NCBI GenBank assembly: GCA_015061115.1
Contig: SUXE01000014.1
Location: forward strand, 1 to 64,000
Direction: 5' to 3'
Length of the DNA stretch: 64,000 bases
Source of the DNA: Bacteroidales bacterium
GTDB lineage: Bacteria; Bacteroidota; Bacteroidia; Bacteroidales; Paludibacteraceae
The translations under genes and the position numbers were made by a program. This document shows, one piece after another, positions 36,235 to 45,983 of the stretch. How positions within the stretch are numbered: the stretch's first letter is position 1; each line of letters starts with the position of its first letter. Under the pieces are notes generated by a model. That model was not told where the DNA came from. It saw only the letters and a list, made by a program, of their open reading frames with translations, and ran no database searches.

Positions 36235-37258
36235 AGATGTGAAGTTTGCGGTTGTCGGACAAGGACATATCGGCAAACGTCATGCTGAAATGATAAGACG
36301 TGAAGCTGGAGCCTCTCTTGTCGGCATTTGCGACATTCTGCCTAAAGAAGATCTGAATCTTCCCGTGGATGATGCCCCATTCTACTCCTCATTCGATGAG
36401 ATGATTTCTTCTGGCATCGACGCGGATGTCATAAACATTTGCGTGCCTAACGGATTACACGCAACATATGCGACAAAATCACTTCTTGCCGGTTACAACG
36501 TGGTGATTGAAAAACCAATCGCGTTGTCTACCGTCGAAACAAAAATGATTAAAGACGCTGCTCAAAAAAGTGGCAAACGTGTTTTCTGCGTCATGCAGAA
36601 CAGATATTCCCCACCTTCTGTGTGGCTGAAAGAGACTATCGAGCAAAAACGTCTTGGCAAAATATTCATGGTGCAGCTCTGTTGCTATTGGAACCGCGAC
36701 GAGAGGTATTACAAACCAGGCAACTGGCATGGCACTGCCGATCTTGACGGAGGAACTCTGTTCACTCAATTCTCCCACTTCATCGACATCATGTACTGGT
36801 TGTTCGGCGACATCAAGGATATCAGAGGTAATTTCGCCGATTTCACACACCAGAAACTGACTGCATTCGAAGACAGCGGTTTTGTGTCTTTTGATTTTGT
36901 CGACGGTGGTATGGGAACACTATGCTACAGTTCAGCAGTTTGGAACAAGAATCTTGAAAGCAGCATCACAATCATTGGTGAAAAAGGCACAATCAAAGTG
37001 GCCGGACAATACATGAACGAAGTGGTGTATTGCGACATTGACGGTTACGAAATGCCTGAACTTGCACCGTCTAACCCACCTAACGATTACGGTCCATACA
37101 AAGGTTCGGCACAAAACCACCACTATGTAATCCGCAACGTTGTAGACACACTCACTCATGGAGCCAATCCAACAACAACCCTTGCAGAAGGATCAAAAGT
37201 GGTCGAGATAATCGAGAAAATATACAAATGCCGCGACGAGCACTGGAAAAAAGCATGA
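36221..37258 (+). CDS. wlbA: WlbA/WbpB-type UDP-GlcNAcA 3-dehydrogenase (Gfo/Idh/MocA)
   Basis: 345 aa. FAVVGQGHIGKRHAEMIRRE is the Rossmann motif; VINICVPNGLHATYATKSLLAGYNVVIEKPIALS carries the H and EKP (catalytic Lys) motifs; DLDGGTLFTQFSHFIDIMYWLFGD the D/H region. It oxidises the C3 hydroxyl of UDP-GlcNAcA, giving the 3-keto substrate for an aminotransferase. Adjacent acetyltransferase and the UDP-sugar dehydrogenase (23300) and aminotransferase (20414) complete a WbpA-B-E-D-like set. A terminator follows at 37318. Confidence 0.88.
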   Translation: MITNRDVKFAVVGQGHIGKRHAEMIRREAGASLVGICDILPKEDLNLPVDDAPFYSSFDEMISSGIDADVINICVPNGLHATYATKSLLAGYNVVIEKPIALSTVETKMIKDAAQKSGKRVFCVMQNRYSPPSVWLKETIEQKRLGKIFMVQLCCYWNRDERYYKPGNWHGTADLDGGTLFTQFSHFIDIMYWLFGDIKDIRGNFADFTHQKLTAFEDSGFVSFDFVDGGMGTLCYSSAVWNKNLESSITIIGEKGTIKVAGQYMNEVVYCDIDGYEMPELAPSNPPNDYGPYKGSAQNHHYVIRNVVDTLTHGANPTTTLAEGSKVVEIIEKIYKCRDEHWKKA

Positions 37259-37317
37259 CGTAGGGACAATCCCTTGTGGTTGATCACGACTCAGCGACAA
37301 AGTCCAAAAATAAACAA

Positions 37318-37356
37318 AGCGAGAATATGCATCTGCACATTCTCGCTTTTATTTTA
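37318..37356 (+). terminator. Terminator after wlbA
   Basis: AGCGAGAATATGC (37318-37330) pairs with GCACATTCTCGCT (37335-37347, one bulge/mismatch), followed by TTTATTTT. It also ends near the convergent stop of the Rpn-type nuclease gene at 37377. Confidence 0.85.
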
Positions 37357-37376
37357 GCATGATGATTTATAAGCTA

Positions 37377-38243
37377 TTAAAGAGTTTCTATTTCATACAA
37401 AGAGAGTTTGGTTAGTTTGGCTATGAGAGATGGATTCATTCCTTCTTTCTTCATTTCTTTTGCAATTTGGATGGAATTATTTTTCCTGCCTTCCTCAATA
37501 CCTTCCTTCCTGCCTTCCTCAAGTCCTCTTTCGTATCCAGCCTCCTCCATGTCAACCTCATCCTCAAGGGCTTTCATACTTGCCTCATAGATCCTGTGTT
37601 CTTTCTCGGAAAGAGCACCTATCTTAGCCTTCTCGATGAGACGAAGAAGTCCTTCATCCGCTCGCTCGTATACTGATGGGTCGATATTTTCCATACGTCC
37701 TAAATTTTTGAAGAAGTCAAACCAAATGTCTCTTTTGGTTATGTTGTTGGCATCAAAAGAGAACTGAGGCAAAGATACAAAATATTTTCGATGTCTGTCC
37801 CAAAATATTTTTCCTGTATCCAAATCACACTCTGCGGTACGTGTAACCGCCTTGTCGATATCTGCCATGTTCTTGCCCATGATGAAGATGCCGATGATTT
37901 TAGGGATGTCTTTCTTCATCTTCTTCCATGCGAAACCTCTTTTGATCTTGCTGTCCATAAGTTTGTAGACGTAGAAGTTGGCACGTGTCTTGAAAAATTT
38001 CTGACAGGAGTTCTGCATCTCAATCAAGATGGAATTTCCTTTGTTGGTCGTGCAGAGAAGGTCGAATGTGACACCTCGCTTGTCCTTTTGGGATGCTGTT
38101 TTCTCCACATTCTCAAACTTTACTCTTGTGATTGTATCCTCGTCGCCATCCAAAATGGCATTTAGAAATGATTTCATGATGATCGGGTCTGACATGCAAT
38201 ATTTGAACCCGAAATCACATCGTAAATCGATAAATTTACCCAT
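37377..38243 (-). CDS. Rpn-family PD-(D/E)XK nuclease/putative transposase
   Basis: 288 aa. MGKFIDLRCDFGFKYCMSDP is the conserved opening of the Rpn/YhgA-like family (D/F-G-FK); Asp61 in TFDLLCTTNKGNSILIEMQ with E75-x-Q77 forms the PD-D/E-x-K-like core. The C-terminus has a run of repeated EEGRKEGIEEGRK, typical of the group. Known relatives promote recombination by cutting DNA. Single-gene unit, minus strand; -7 box at 38307-38314. Frequently mobile and multicopy in Bacteroidetes. Confidence 0.88.
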   Translation of the reverse strand: MGKFIDLRCDFGFKYCMSDPIIMKSFLNAILDGDEDTITRVKFENVEKTASQKDKRGVTFDLLCTTNKGNSILIEMQNSCQKFFKTRANFYVYKLMDSKIKRGFAWKKMKKDIPKIIGIFIMGKNMADIDKAVTRTAECDLDTGKIFWDRHRKYFVSLPQFSFDANNITKRDIWFDFFKNLGRMENIDPSVYERADEGLLRLIEKAKIGALSEKEHRIYEASMKALEDEVDMEEAGYERGLEEGRKEGIEEGRKNNSIQIAKEMKKEGMNPSLIAKLTKLSLYEIETL

Positions 38244-38306
38244 TGTTTAACTGTTTTTATTTTTTGTACTATGTCTAATCATAAAATGACTAAACAATTT
38301 TGAATA

Positions 38307-38314
38307 CAAATATA
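38307..38314 (-). promoter_or_regulatory. -7 element for the Rpn-type gene
   Basis: TATATTTG on the minus strand, about 64 nt before the start codon. The nearest TTTG upstream is 25 nt away, longer than usual, so the -33 element is uncertain. Confidence 0.4.
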
Positions 38315-38436
38315 TATAAATTCATACAATGCCATACTTCAAAACATGCAAACTTTTATGTTAAACATATGTTAAAATAACTCCAAATAAACCATTCAAT
38401 CCGACGTTTGTGACAATCAATCTGCTGCAAATTGAC

Positions 38437-38444
38437 TAATTTTG
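38437..38444 (+). promoter_or_regulatory. -7 element for the DUF5686 protein gene
   Basis: TAATTTTG ends 20 nt before the ATG at 38465, giving a short leader. This box lies within what would be the coding region if the upstream ATG at 38432 were used, which argues for the 38465 start. Confidence 0.5.
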
Positions 38445-38464
38445 CAACAATATTTTACAGATCA

Positions 38465-41026
38465 ATGACAAACAAGATTTTTTCATACATAATTCTGATC
38501 CTATTTTGTTTGATTGGATTCTCTTCTAATCTTACAGCTCAAAGCATATACACCTACAGTGGAATCGTGACCGACTCAACAAGTGCGGAAAGCGTTCCAT
38601 ACGCCAGTGTATTCGTGGCTGGCACCACAATCGGAACGACTACCGATATCGAAGGCCGTTTCACTCTGAAAAGTGAGACTCCACTCCAGACAATCACTTT
38701 CGCATTCATCGGATATAAAGACAAAACAATAAAGATCCGCCATGAAGGATTGGTCGGCAACATCAGATTAGTTCCCGACAATATGCTTCAAGAGGTAGTG
38801 GTGAAAAGACAGAGAGTGCACTACCGCAGAAAAAACAATCCAGCAGTCACCCTAGTCAAGAGAATTCTTGAGAAAAAGGATTCCCTAGACCCTCGCAATG
38901 CGGACTTTTTCCACAACCGCTGCTACACAAAACAGACGTTGGGAATGACAAACATCGACGATATGATCGAGCGACGCAGGGCTAGAGGCAAGGACGTGTC
39001 CGCTTTGGAATCTTCCGCCGACACTTCAGAGGCAACCGGAGCTGTATATATTCCGTTATTCCTTGAGGAACAGATTTCTGACAATACGCATACCGGTAAA
39101 AGAAAAGTGCAGAACGACGTGATTGCGACCAAAAGCACAACCATCATTGAGGTGATTCCGGAAGAAGCTTTCTCAACTTTGATGGCAGATGCCGCACAAG
39201 AAATAAACATCTACGACAACGATTTCCGTCTGCTGTTTACTGACTTCACGTCGCCAATAGCAAAATACGGAACAGCGTACTACCACTACTACATCACCGA
39301 CACCATCAAAAACTACAATAACGAAGGCAGAGATTATATAAAAGTGAACTTTGCCCCCGCGCTGAAAGAGAATTTTGGATTTGTAGGCCATATGCTTGTG
39401 GCGAAGGATAGCTCATATGGTGTGCGCCACATCGACATGAAACTTACAGAGAATTCACGCATCAATTTTGTGCAGGCAATGAGAATATGGCAAGACTTTG
39501 AAGAGACAGAGAAGGGATACTGGACTTTGACGAATAGTACTCTTGCCATGGAAGGAAATCCGTTGGAAAGTGCACAAAGAATAAAAGGATTGTTCGCAAA
39601 AATCGAGCGTTACTACTCTCCTACTGAATTCACGAAACAAGAAGACATCGCGACAAAAAGCAACAGTTCCTCAGAAGATGATTGGGATTCATTATTGCCA
39701 GATAACGTTCCAGAAGAGGCGATGAAAAACATTGACTCGCTCAAAGCAAAAGCTTACTCTAACAAGATGATGCGTTTTGCGAATTTTTCCGCACGAACTA
39801 TCCTTGACGGCTATATACCTGTGGGAGGCATCAAAAAACCATGGCTTCACATAGGTCCTATTTTCAGCATCATCTCGACTAACCACCTTGAAGGACCTCG
39901 CGTTCTGCTGGGTGCCCAGACAGGCACAGGTCTGTCTTCACGATGGTTTGCCGCAGGATATGCCGCTTATGGATTCCGAGACGAAAAACTCAAATACATG
40001 GGTGAGGCAGAATACTCGTTTTTAGACAAAGAGAAAAGCCGATTCGAGTTTCCACGCAGAAGCATACGCGCGAGCTACACTTTCGACTGTGACATGCCGG
40101 GCAACCGTTTCACCAGAAGTCGTCAGGGAAACCTCTTAGGAAGTTTCAGATGGGAGAATCCTAACCAGTTCGCATACTTCCGTCGCTCAGAAATAACGCA
40201 CACCTATGAATTTGAAAACGGAATCAGCTACTCTCTTTCCGTGCGTCACAACACAGAAGAGGCTGCGGACGAGCTTGAGTACCGTCACAACAAGACCTAT
40301 GAACTGGTAGACAAATTCAAGACCACCGATTTCTCCGTAGAAATATCATTCACTCCAGTGGAGTACCATCAGATTGGATTGACTCGCTATACACTCACGA
40401 ACCAACATCCGCATATAAGTCTTACTTTCAGCGGAGCTTCCGAAAAAATATGGTCGGACTACTCGTACAACAGAGTGGAATTGTGCTACGACCAACGATT
40501 TTCACTGGCTCCGATCGGATATCTTGATGTATTTGCCAAGGGAGGCAAAGTGTTCCAGAAAGTGCCATACCCGCTACTCTTCATGCCAGCCACGAATCTG
40601 TCGTATTTCGTCAGCAGCGAATCATTCTATCTGATGAGCAACATGGAATTCATCAACGACCAATACTGCAGTTTGGAGCTCAAACATTGTCTTGACGGAT
40701 GGTTGTTGTCGAGAATACCGCTGATCAACAAGCTCAAGTTGCGTGAGTTCTGGTCATTCCGTATGCTGTATGGAGGTGTATCCGACGAGAATAATCCCCG
40801 CGTCAACACAAATGACGAAACTTTGTTTATTTTGCCAGAAAATTCAAGGATATTGTCCGACGAAAAAAAGCCATACATGGAAGCGAGCATCGGATTATAC
40901 AACATCCTGAAGATTTTCCAGGTGGAGGTTGTACGACGTATCACATATCTTGATTTTGACGAGAATTATCCAAATGCCCATCCAAACAAATGGGGAATAA
41001 GGTTTGGAACCAAGATCACATTCTAG
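38465..41026 (+). CDS. DUF5686/carboxypeptidase-regulatory-like outer-membrane protein
   Basis: About 853 aa from the ATG at 38465, which opens directly into a signal peptide (MTNKIFSYIILILFCLIGFS). Residues ~25-110 form a carboxypeptidase-like regulatory domain (YSGIVTDSTSAESVPYASVFV, TTTDIEGRFTL, IGYKDKTIKI), followed by LQEVVVKRQR and a long body with beta-strand-rich C-terminal half ending in WGIRFGTKITF, a terminal aromatic strand. This plan is the Bacteroidetes DUF5686 family, presumed outer-membrane barrel proteins of unknown function. Length and architecture are complete. Confidence 0.82.
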   Translation: MTNKIFSYIILILFCLIGFSSNLTAQSIYTYSGIVTDSTSAESVPYASVFVAGTTIGTTTDIEGRFTLKSETPLQTITFAFIGYKDKTIKIRHEGLVGNIRLVPDNMLQEVVVKRQRVHYRRKNNPAVTLVKRILEKKDSLDPRNADFFHNRCYTKQTLGMTNIDDMIERRRARGKDVSALESSADTSEATGAVYIPLFLEEQISDNTHTGKRKVQNDVIATKSTTIIEVIPEEAFSTLMADAAQEINIYDNDFRLLFTDFTSPIAKYGTAYYHYYITDTIKNYNNEGRDYIKVNFAPALKENFGFVGHMLVAKDSSYGVRHIDMKLTENSRINFVQAMRIWQDFEETEKGYWTLTNSTLAMEGNPLESAQRIKGLFAKIERYYSPTEFTKQEDIATKSNSSSEDDWDSLLPDNVPEEAMKNIDSLKAKAYSNKMMRFANFSARTILDGYIPVGGIKKPWLHIGPIFSIISTNHLEGPRVLLGAQTGTGLSSRWFAAGYAAYGFRDEKLKYMGEAEYSFLDKEKSRFEFPRRSIRASYTFDCDMPGNRFTRSRQGNLLGSFRWENPNQFAYFRRSEITHTYEFENGISYSLSVRHNTEEAADELEYRHNKTYELVDKFKTTDFSVEISFTPVEYHQIGLTRYTLTNQHPHISLTFSGASEKIWSDYSYNRVELCYDQRFSLAPIGYLDVFAKGGKVFQKVPYPLLFMPATNLSYFVSSESFYLMSNMEFINDQYCSLELKHCLDGWLLSRIPLINKLKLREFWSFRMLYGGVSDENNPRVNTNDETLFILPENSRILSDEKKPYMEASIGLYNILKIFQVEVVRRITYLDFDENYPNAHPNKWGIRFGTKITF

Positions 41027-41118
41027 GGAAGACGAGGGGGCTTACCATCAACACTTCCGATGTGGATGCACCTCTTTTTGTGTTCTTCAGCAACTCTAAC
41101 TTTTTTTAACTATCATTA

Positions 41119-41150
41119 TTTGGAAATACTGCATCACTGCACTAAATTTG
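41119..41150 (+). promoter_or_regulatory. Promoter of the FISUMP-type gene
   Basis: TTTG (41119-41122), 20-nt spacer, TAAATTTG (41143-41150): full consensus. Transcription would start near 41157, so ATGs at 41060-41150 cannot be used and the GTG at 41192 becomes the start. Confidence 0.8.
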
Positions 41151-41191
41151 GAGAGAAGGGATTTTTTAGGTTTAACTATAAATTTGAGGCG

Positions 41192-41833
41192 GTGAAAAAG
41201 TATTTATCAATATTAACAGGTTTATTATTGAGCGGGTTGACATCAGTTTATGCTCAGACTTTGTCTGGAAATCTCAATGGTCACGAATACATAGATCTGG
41301 GGCTTCCAAGCGGGACGAAATGGGCGACAATGAACGTTGGAGCTGACTCTAATAATATTTTCGGAGGATATTTTGCGTGGGGAGAAGTGTCAACAAAAGC
41401 AGAGTACGGAAAAGATGTCCAGACCTATAATAAAGATGCGTCGACATTGTTCGCCGCCAATATAATCAACGAAGATGGCACTCTGACCTCAAATTATGAT
41501 GCCGCGACAAAAAACTGGGGCGAAGGTTGGAGGATGCCAAGCAAAAAGGAGTTTGACGAGTTGATTGAGAATTGTGAATGGGAATGGGACAAGACAAGAG
41601 TTGGCTACTATGTCAAAGGCAAAAACGGGAATAGCATATTCCTACCAGCCGCAGGAAACTATTTCGGAAGTTCACAGAAAGAGGCTGGCTACGGCAGATA
41701 TTGGTGTGCGTCTGTAGATGAGAGCAACTCATTCCGTTCGTGGTGTCTATGTTTCCACTCAATTTCTAAGTATATGAGTAATGGAAGCTATGGGCGTTAT
41801 TACGGCAGACCGATCAGACCTGTGACCGATTAG
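41192..41833 (+). CDS. Secreted FISUMP-like protein with Fibrobacter major paralogous domain
   Basis: 213 aa from a GTG start (VKKYLSILTGLLLSGLTSVYAQ is a signal peptide). The mature part begins LNGHEYIDLGLPSGTKWATMNVGAD, a very recognisable opening for Bacteroidetes proteins of the Fib_succ_major type, and ends GRYYGRPIRPVTD. WRMPSKKEFDELIENCEW and RYWCASVDESN are further family hallmarks. Function is not established; surface-exposed. The consensus promoter upstream and the terminator downstream show a monocistronic gene. Confidence 0.85.
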   Translation: MKKYLSILTGLLLSGLTSVYAQTLSGNLNGHEYIDLGLPSGTKWATMNVGADSNNIFGGYFAWGEVSTKAEYGKDVQTYNKDASTLFAANIINEDGTLTSNYDAATKNWGEGWRMPSKKEFDELIENCEWEWDKTRVGYYVKGKNGNSIFLPAAGNYFGSSQKEAGYGRYWCASVDESNSFRSWCLCFHSISKYMSNGSYGRYYGRPIRPVTD

Positions 41834-41845
41834 TTTAAATCTTAT

Positions 41846-41878
41846 AAAAGACGCGAATCATCGCGTCTTTTTTTATTT
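41846..41878 (+). terminator. Terminator between convergent genes
   Basis: AAAAGACGCG (41846-41855) pairs with CGCGTCTTTT (41862-41871), followed by a T tract. Flanked by A run and T run, so it can serve both the FISUMP gene and the convergent LRR-like gene. Confidence 0.85.
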
Positions 41879-41899
41879 TTCTTCTGGATTGAATGACAT

Positions 41900-42571
41900 T
41901 TACTTTAATTCCGACTTTTCCCTAAATTTAAATCTGTTGCCCCACTCTTTTTTATAACTATCAAGACTACCTACTGGAATATAAACTGTCTTGATGCCTT
42001 TTATTTTATTAAACGCTTTCCGTCCGAGACGTGGGGCTATTGGAGCTTTTGATGTGATCGTTTTCAAATTGTGGATGAGAGAGAATGCATCATCACCTAT
42101 CTCCTTCAAACTCTGTGGAAGTGTGAGATTCTCAACATCCACTGTAAAATATGGGAGGGCGTTTTCGTTAATTTTTGAAATACCTTCAGTAACAACCAAG
42201 TCTACCATTCCATGAGCTATTCCTTTTTTATAAATAGAGCCATCACGACGAATATAAAAGCCTGAGCCATCACGACAAAATGACTTTATCACATTAATCG
42301 TATCCGCCTGAGGATCATATTTTTCCACATATAGCTTATAAGGGTATCCCTCTTCATAATAAAAGTTAGTGAATCCACCACAGAAGACTTCCCATTTCGC
42401 AGTATCTTTTCTGCTGATTCCTTTCCTTATCAAATAGCAACGTTTATCATCGACTTTGATTTTTTGGTCTCCTACTGTCATCCATTCCCATTCTGAATTT
42501 TGAGCACAGATATTTGCGACACTCAGCAGCAACGTCGCAAAAACAAATATAGTTAAGATAGAATGTTTCAT
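41900..42571 (-). CDS. Secreted leucine-rich-repeat-like (BspA-type) protein
   Basis: About 223 aa from the ATG at 42571, which opens into a signal peptide (MKHSILTIFVFATLLLSVAN). Residues ~125-200 contain BspA/LRR_5-type units (LVVTEGISKINENALPY, LTLPQSLKEIGDDAFSLIHNLKTITSKA, IKTVYIPVGSLDSYKKEWG). An in-frame ATG at 42700 lies upstream of the -7 box at 42609-42616 and overlaps purB, so it is not the start. BspA-like repeats mediate surface interactions. Diverges from purB. Confidence 0.75.
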   Translation of the reverse strand: MKHSILTIFVFATLLLSVANICAQNSEWEWMTVGDQKIKVDDKRCYLIRKGISRKDTAKWEVFCGGFTNFYYEEGYPYKLYVEKYDPQADTINVIKSFCRDGSGFYIRRDGSIYKKGIAHGMVDLVVTEGISKINENALPYFTVDVENLTLPQSLKEIGDDAFSLIHNLKTITSKAPIAPRLGRKAFNKIKGIKTVYIPVGSLDSYKKEWGNRFKFREKSELK

Positions 42572-42608
42572 AAACTCGTTATCTGTTACGTTTTTATGTC
42601 GGTTTGGG

Positions 42609-42616
42609 CAAATATA
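42609..42616 (-). promoter_or_regulatory. -7 element for the LRR-like gene
   Basis: TATATTTG on the minus strand, about 40 nt before the ATG at 42571. The -33 element is not clear. Confidence 0.45.
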
Positions 42617-42661
42617 ACAAAAGTCCATCGTCGTAATACAACCAAACTCAAATAAATTGCT

Positions 42662-42669
42662 TATCTTTG
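42662..42669 (+). promoter_or_regulatory. -7 element for purB
   Basis: TATCTTTG, followed by the purB ATG at 42703. It covers an in-frame upstream ATG (42667), arguing for the downstream start. No TTTG at the usual distance. Confidence 0.5.
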
Positions 42670-42702
42670 CAGGGTTTTTATACATCAAATAAAAAGTCAA
42701 GT

Positions 42703-44052
42703 ATGAATTTACAGGAATTGACCGCTATATCTCCAGTAGACGGAAGATATAGAAGCAAAGCAGACGCATTAGCAGAATATTTTTCAGAGTTCGCTCTAAT
42801 AAAGTATAGAGTGCGTGTAGAAGTGGAGTATTTTATCGCATTGTGCGAGATTCCATTGCCAGCACTTAAAAACATCGACAGCAAGGTGTTTGCTGATTTG
42901 AGAAAGATCTACGCAAACTTCTCTATCGAGGATGCCAACCGTATCAAGGAAATCGAAAGTGTAACAAACCACGACGTAAAGGCCGTAGAGTACTTCTTGA
43001 AAGAGAAGTTTGAGGCTCTTGGTCTAAAGGAAGACAAAGAGTATATCCACTTTGGTTTGACAAGCCAGGACATCAACAACACTTCTATCCCAATGTCAAT
43101 GCGTGAGGCTCTTAACGAGGTGTTCATTCCTGAGGTTGAAGGACTTATCGCAAAACTTGATGAGTTTGCTACAGAGTGGAAAGACATCGCAATGTTGGCA
43201 AAGACACACGGTCAGCCAGCATCTCCTACTCGTCTTGGAAAAGAGATCAAGGTATTCGTATCACGTCTACAGGTGCAGCTTGCAGAGTTGAAGACAATGA
43301 AGATGCCAGCCAAGTTCGGTGGAGCGACAGGTAACTTCAATGCCCACAACGTGGCATTCCCAAATATTGACTGGATCGCATTCGGCAACAAGTTCACAGC
43401 TGAGAAACTAGGTGTTGAGCGCGAGGCTTACACAACTCAGATTTCCAACTACGACAATTTGAGCCGCGTATTCGACAGCATCAAGAGAATCAACGTGATC
43501 ATGATCGACCTTTGCCGTGACTTCTGGATGTACATCATGATGGAGTATTTCAAGCAGAAGATCAAGAAAGGTGAGGTTGGTTCATCAGCTATGCCTCACA
43601 AGGTCAACCCAATCGACTACGAGAATGCAGAGGGTAACCTTGGAATCGCAAACGCTATCCTTGAGCATTTGTCAGCAAAGCTTCCTGTATCTCGTTTGCA
43701 GAGAGACTTGACAGACTCGACTGTTTTAAGAAACATCGGTGTGCCTTTGGCTCACTCAATCATCTCTATCAAGTCGATCCAGAAAGGTCTTGGCAAACTT
43801 CTTCTTAACGAGGATGCTATCGCAGCTGATTTGGAGAAGAACTGGGCAGTCGTTGCGGAAGGAATCCAGACAATCTTGCGTCGTGAAAACTATCCAAACC
43901 CATACGAGACATTGAAAGAGTTGACTCGTACTAACCAGAAGATCAACGAAAAGACAATCGCTGATTTCATCGAGACTCTGAATGTAGACGAGAAGGTGAA
44001 GGCTGAGCTACGCGCAATAAAGCCAAGTACTTATACTGGTATCTATAAATAA
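42703..44052 (+). CDS. purB: Adenylosuccinate lyase
   Basis: 449 aa from ATG at 42703. MNLQELTAISPVDGRYRSK matches the start of E. coli-type PurB (..LTAVSPVDGRYGDK); VEYFLKEKF, HFGLTSQDINNTSIPM and KTHGQPASPTRLGKEI supply active-site His residues, and GSSAMPHKVNPIDYENAEGNLGIAN is the fumarase/aspartase superfamily signature with the catalytic Ser. It splits adenylosuccinate and SAICAR in purine synthesis. Followed 7 bp later by the ABC exporter gene. Confidence 0.97.
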   Translation: MNLQELTAISPVDGRYRSKADALAEYFSEFALIKYRVRVEVEYFIALCEIPLPALKNIDSKVFADLRKIYANFSIEDANRIKEIESVTNHDVKAVEYFLKEKFEALGLKEDKEYIHFGLTSQDINNTSIPMSMREALNEVFIPEVEGLIAKLDEFATEWKDIAMLAKTHGQPASPTRLGKEIKVFVSRLQVQLAELKTMKMPAKFGGATGNFNAHNVAFPNIDWIAFGNKFTAEKLGVEREAYTTQISNYDNLSRVFDSIKRINVIMIDLCRDFWMYIMMEYFKQKIKKGEVGSSAMPHKVNPIDYENAEGNLGIANAILEHLSAKLPVSRLQRDLTDSTVLRNIGVPLAHSIISIKSIQKGLGKLLLNEDAIAADLEKNWAVVAEGIQTILRRENYPNPYETLKELTRTNQKINEKTIADFIETLNVDEKVKAELRAIKPSTYTGIYK

Positions 44053-44059
44053 TCTGCGC

Positions 44060-45877
44060 GTGAAGACACCACAGTTTATATTACTTATAAAAAGATTCGC
44101 CATCCGATATAAAGGACACATTGCACTGAATATTCTGTGCAATGTGCTGGCGACACTTTTCTCAATATTTTCCTTCGCCGTACTGATTCCTATATTGCAG
44201 ATTCTGTTTAAGACAGAGCAGACTGTTTATGAGTTTCAGCCATGGTCATTTGACAGTATAAAAAACAACGCTTACTACTTCGTACAGCAATATATAGAGC
44301 AGAACGGAGGAATAAGCACACTACTCCTTCTTTCCGTAGTGCTTATATTCATGACGCTATTGAAGACCGGCACTACATATCTTGCATCGTACTTTATCAT
44401 TCCAATGCGTACAGGCTTGGTCCGCGACATCCGTCGTGACATGTATGCGAAAATCGTCGACCTAAATCTCGGATTCTACGACAAGCAGAAGAAGGGAGAT
44501 ATCATGGCCAGAATGCTATCCGACGTGGGGGAAGTGGAGGCATCCATCATGAGTTCAATCGAACTGTTGAGCAAGAACCCAATAATGATCGTCTTCTATC
44601 TTGGCGTAATGCTTATGCTGAGTTGGGAGCTAACACTTTTCGTACTTTTGGTTTTGCCGATAGCAGGCTTTTTGATGGGACGAATTGGACGAAGTCTGAA
44701 AAGGAAATCAGTCATCGGACAAGAGCAGCAAGGCAGTCTAACATCAATCATCGAAGAGACGCTCAACGGATTGCGTATAATCAAAGCGTTCAATGCTGAG
44801 GAGCATGTCTGCAACAGATTCGGAGAGTTGAACAACCAGTTGAGAAAGACGACGAACAAGATCAACCGTCGCTACATGTTGGCCCACCCGATGAGCGAGT
44901 TTTTGGGAACATTAATGATAGCGATCGTTTTGTATTTCGGAGGATCTCTTATCCTTAACGAGCAAAGCACACTCAACGCAGGAGAGTTCATCTACTACCT
45001 TGTCATATTCTACAGCATCATCAATCCAGCCAAAGAATTGTCGAAAGCCATGTACAGCATCGAAAAAGGTAAAGCATCTTTGGCGAGAATAGACATGGTG
45101 TTGATGGCAAACAATCCTTTGAAAGTAGTCGACAATCCAGTGAAAGCAGAGCCTTTCGAAAAAGAGATCTCATTCAAAGACGTATGGTTTAAATATGATG
45201 AAGAGTGGATCCTGAAAGGAATCTCCCTCGACATCAAGAAAGGTCAGACAATCGCATTGGTCGGAGCTTCCGGTTCTGGAAAATCCACTATGGTAGACCT
45301 ACTGCCAAGATTCTACGATGTGCAGAAAGGAGAAATCACAATCGACGGAACAGACATCCGTCACTTCACACTGCATGATCTACGCGGATATATGGGCAAC
45401 GTGAACCAGGATCCGATCCTCTTCAACGACACCATATACAACAATATAAAGTTTGGTACAGATAATGCGACGGAAGAGGACATCATCAACGCCGCAAAGA
45501 TAGCCAACGCCCACAATTTCATCATGGAGACGGAAGACGGCTATCAGACCAACATCGGCGACCACGGAGGCAGACTATCCGGCGGACAGCGACAGAGACT
45601 GAGCATCGCGCGTGCCATTCTGAAAAATCCGTCGATACTGATTCTCGATGAAGCAACGTCGGCACTCGACACAGAAAGCGAGAAACTTGTGCAGGCCGCA
45701 CTTGAGGAGCTGATGAAAAACCGCACAACAATCGTGATTGCCCACCGTCTATCCACAATCAAGAAAGCAGATCTGATCTGCGTGCTCGAGAAAGGAGAAA
45801 TAGTGGAAAAAGGAACACACGAAGAGCTGATCCAAAAAGGCGGTTTGTACAATAAACTCTACTCTATGCAAAAGTAA
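44060..45877 (+). CDS. MsbA-like ABC exporter (TM domain fused to ATPase)
   Basis: 605 aa, GTG start 7 bp after purB. About six transmembrane helices in residues 1-320, then an ATPase: GASGSGKST Walker A (~402-410), LSGGQRQRLSIARA signature, ILILDEATSALD Walker B, VIAHRLSTI switch. Half-transporter, working as a homodimer in the inner membrane; close to MsbA-type lipid/LPS flippases. Exact cargo unknown. Start could also be the next ATG, but the GTG fits the family length. Confidence 0.9.
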   Translation: MKTPQFILLIKRFAIRYKGHIALNILCNVLATLFSIFSFAVLIPILQILFKTEQTVYEFQPWSFDSIKNNAYYFVQQYIEQNGGISTLLLLSVVLIFMTLLKTGTTYLASYFIIPMRTGLVRDIRRDMYAKIVDLNLGFYDKQKKGDIMARMLSDVGEVEASIMSSIELLSKNPIMIVFYLGVMLMLSWELTLFVLLVLPIAGFLMGRIGRSLKRKSVIGQEQQGSLTSIIEETLNGLRIIKAFNAEEHVCNRFGELNNQLRKTTNKINRRYMLAHPMSEFLGTLMIAIVLYFGGSLILNEQSTLNAGEFIYYLVIFYSIINPAKELSKAMYSIEKGKASLARIDMVLMANNPLKVVDNPVKAEPFEKEISFKDVWFKYDEEWILKGISLDIKKGQTIALVGASGSGKSTMVDLLPRFYDVQKGEITIDGTDIRHFTLHDLRGYMGNVNQDPILFNDTIYNNIKFGTDNATEEDIINAAKIANAHNFIMETEDGYQTNIGDHGGRLSGGQRQRLSIARAILKNPSILILDEATSALDTESEKLVQAALEELMKNRTTIVIAHRLSTIKKADLICVLEKGEIVEKGTHEELIQKGGLYNKLYSMQK

Positions 45878-45943
45878 TTTGCAGAAATATCCAATAAAAT
45901 CGAAAATAATTGCCATTATTTTAGTTTTTGGATAAAAAAAGTG

Positions 45944-45951
45944 TAGATTTG
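45944..45951 (+). promoter_or_regulatory. -7 element for pnp
   Basis: TAGATTTG, 33 nt before the pnp ATG at 45984. A TTTA 20 nt upstream is a weak -33 match. A TTG at 45963 in frame lies at about the transcription start and is unlikely to be used. Confidence 0.5.
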
Positions 45952-45983
45952 TAGCAGATATTTTGACGAAAAAAGAAGATAAG

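Noticed and set aside
37261-37300. GTAGGGACAATCCCTTGTGG-like sequence after wlbA
   Set aside because: It resembles a degenerate dispersed GTAGGGACA palindrome but the second arm is incomplete, so it is not listed as an element.
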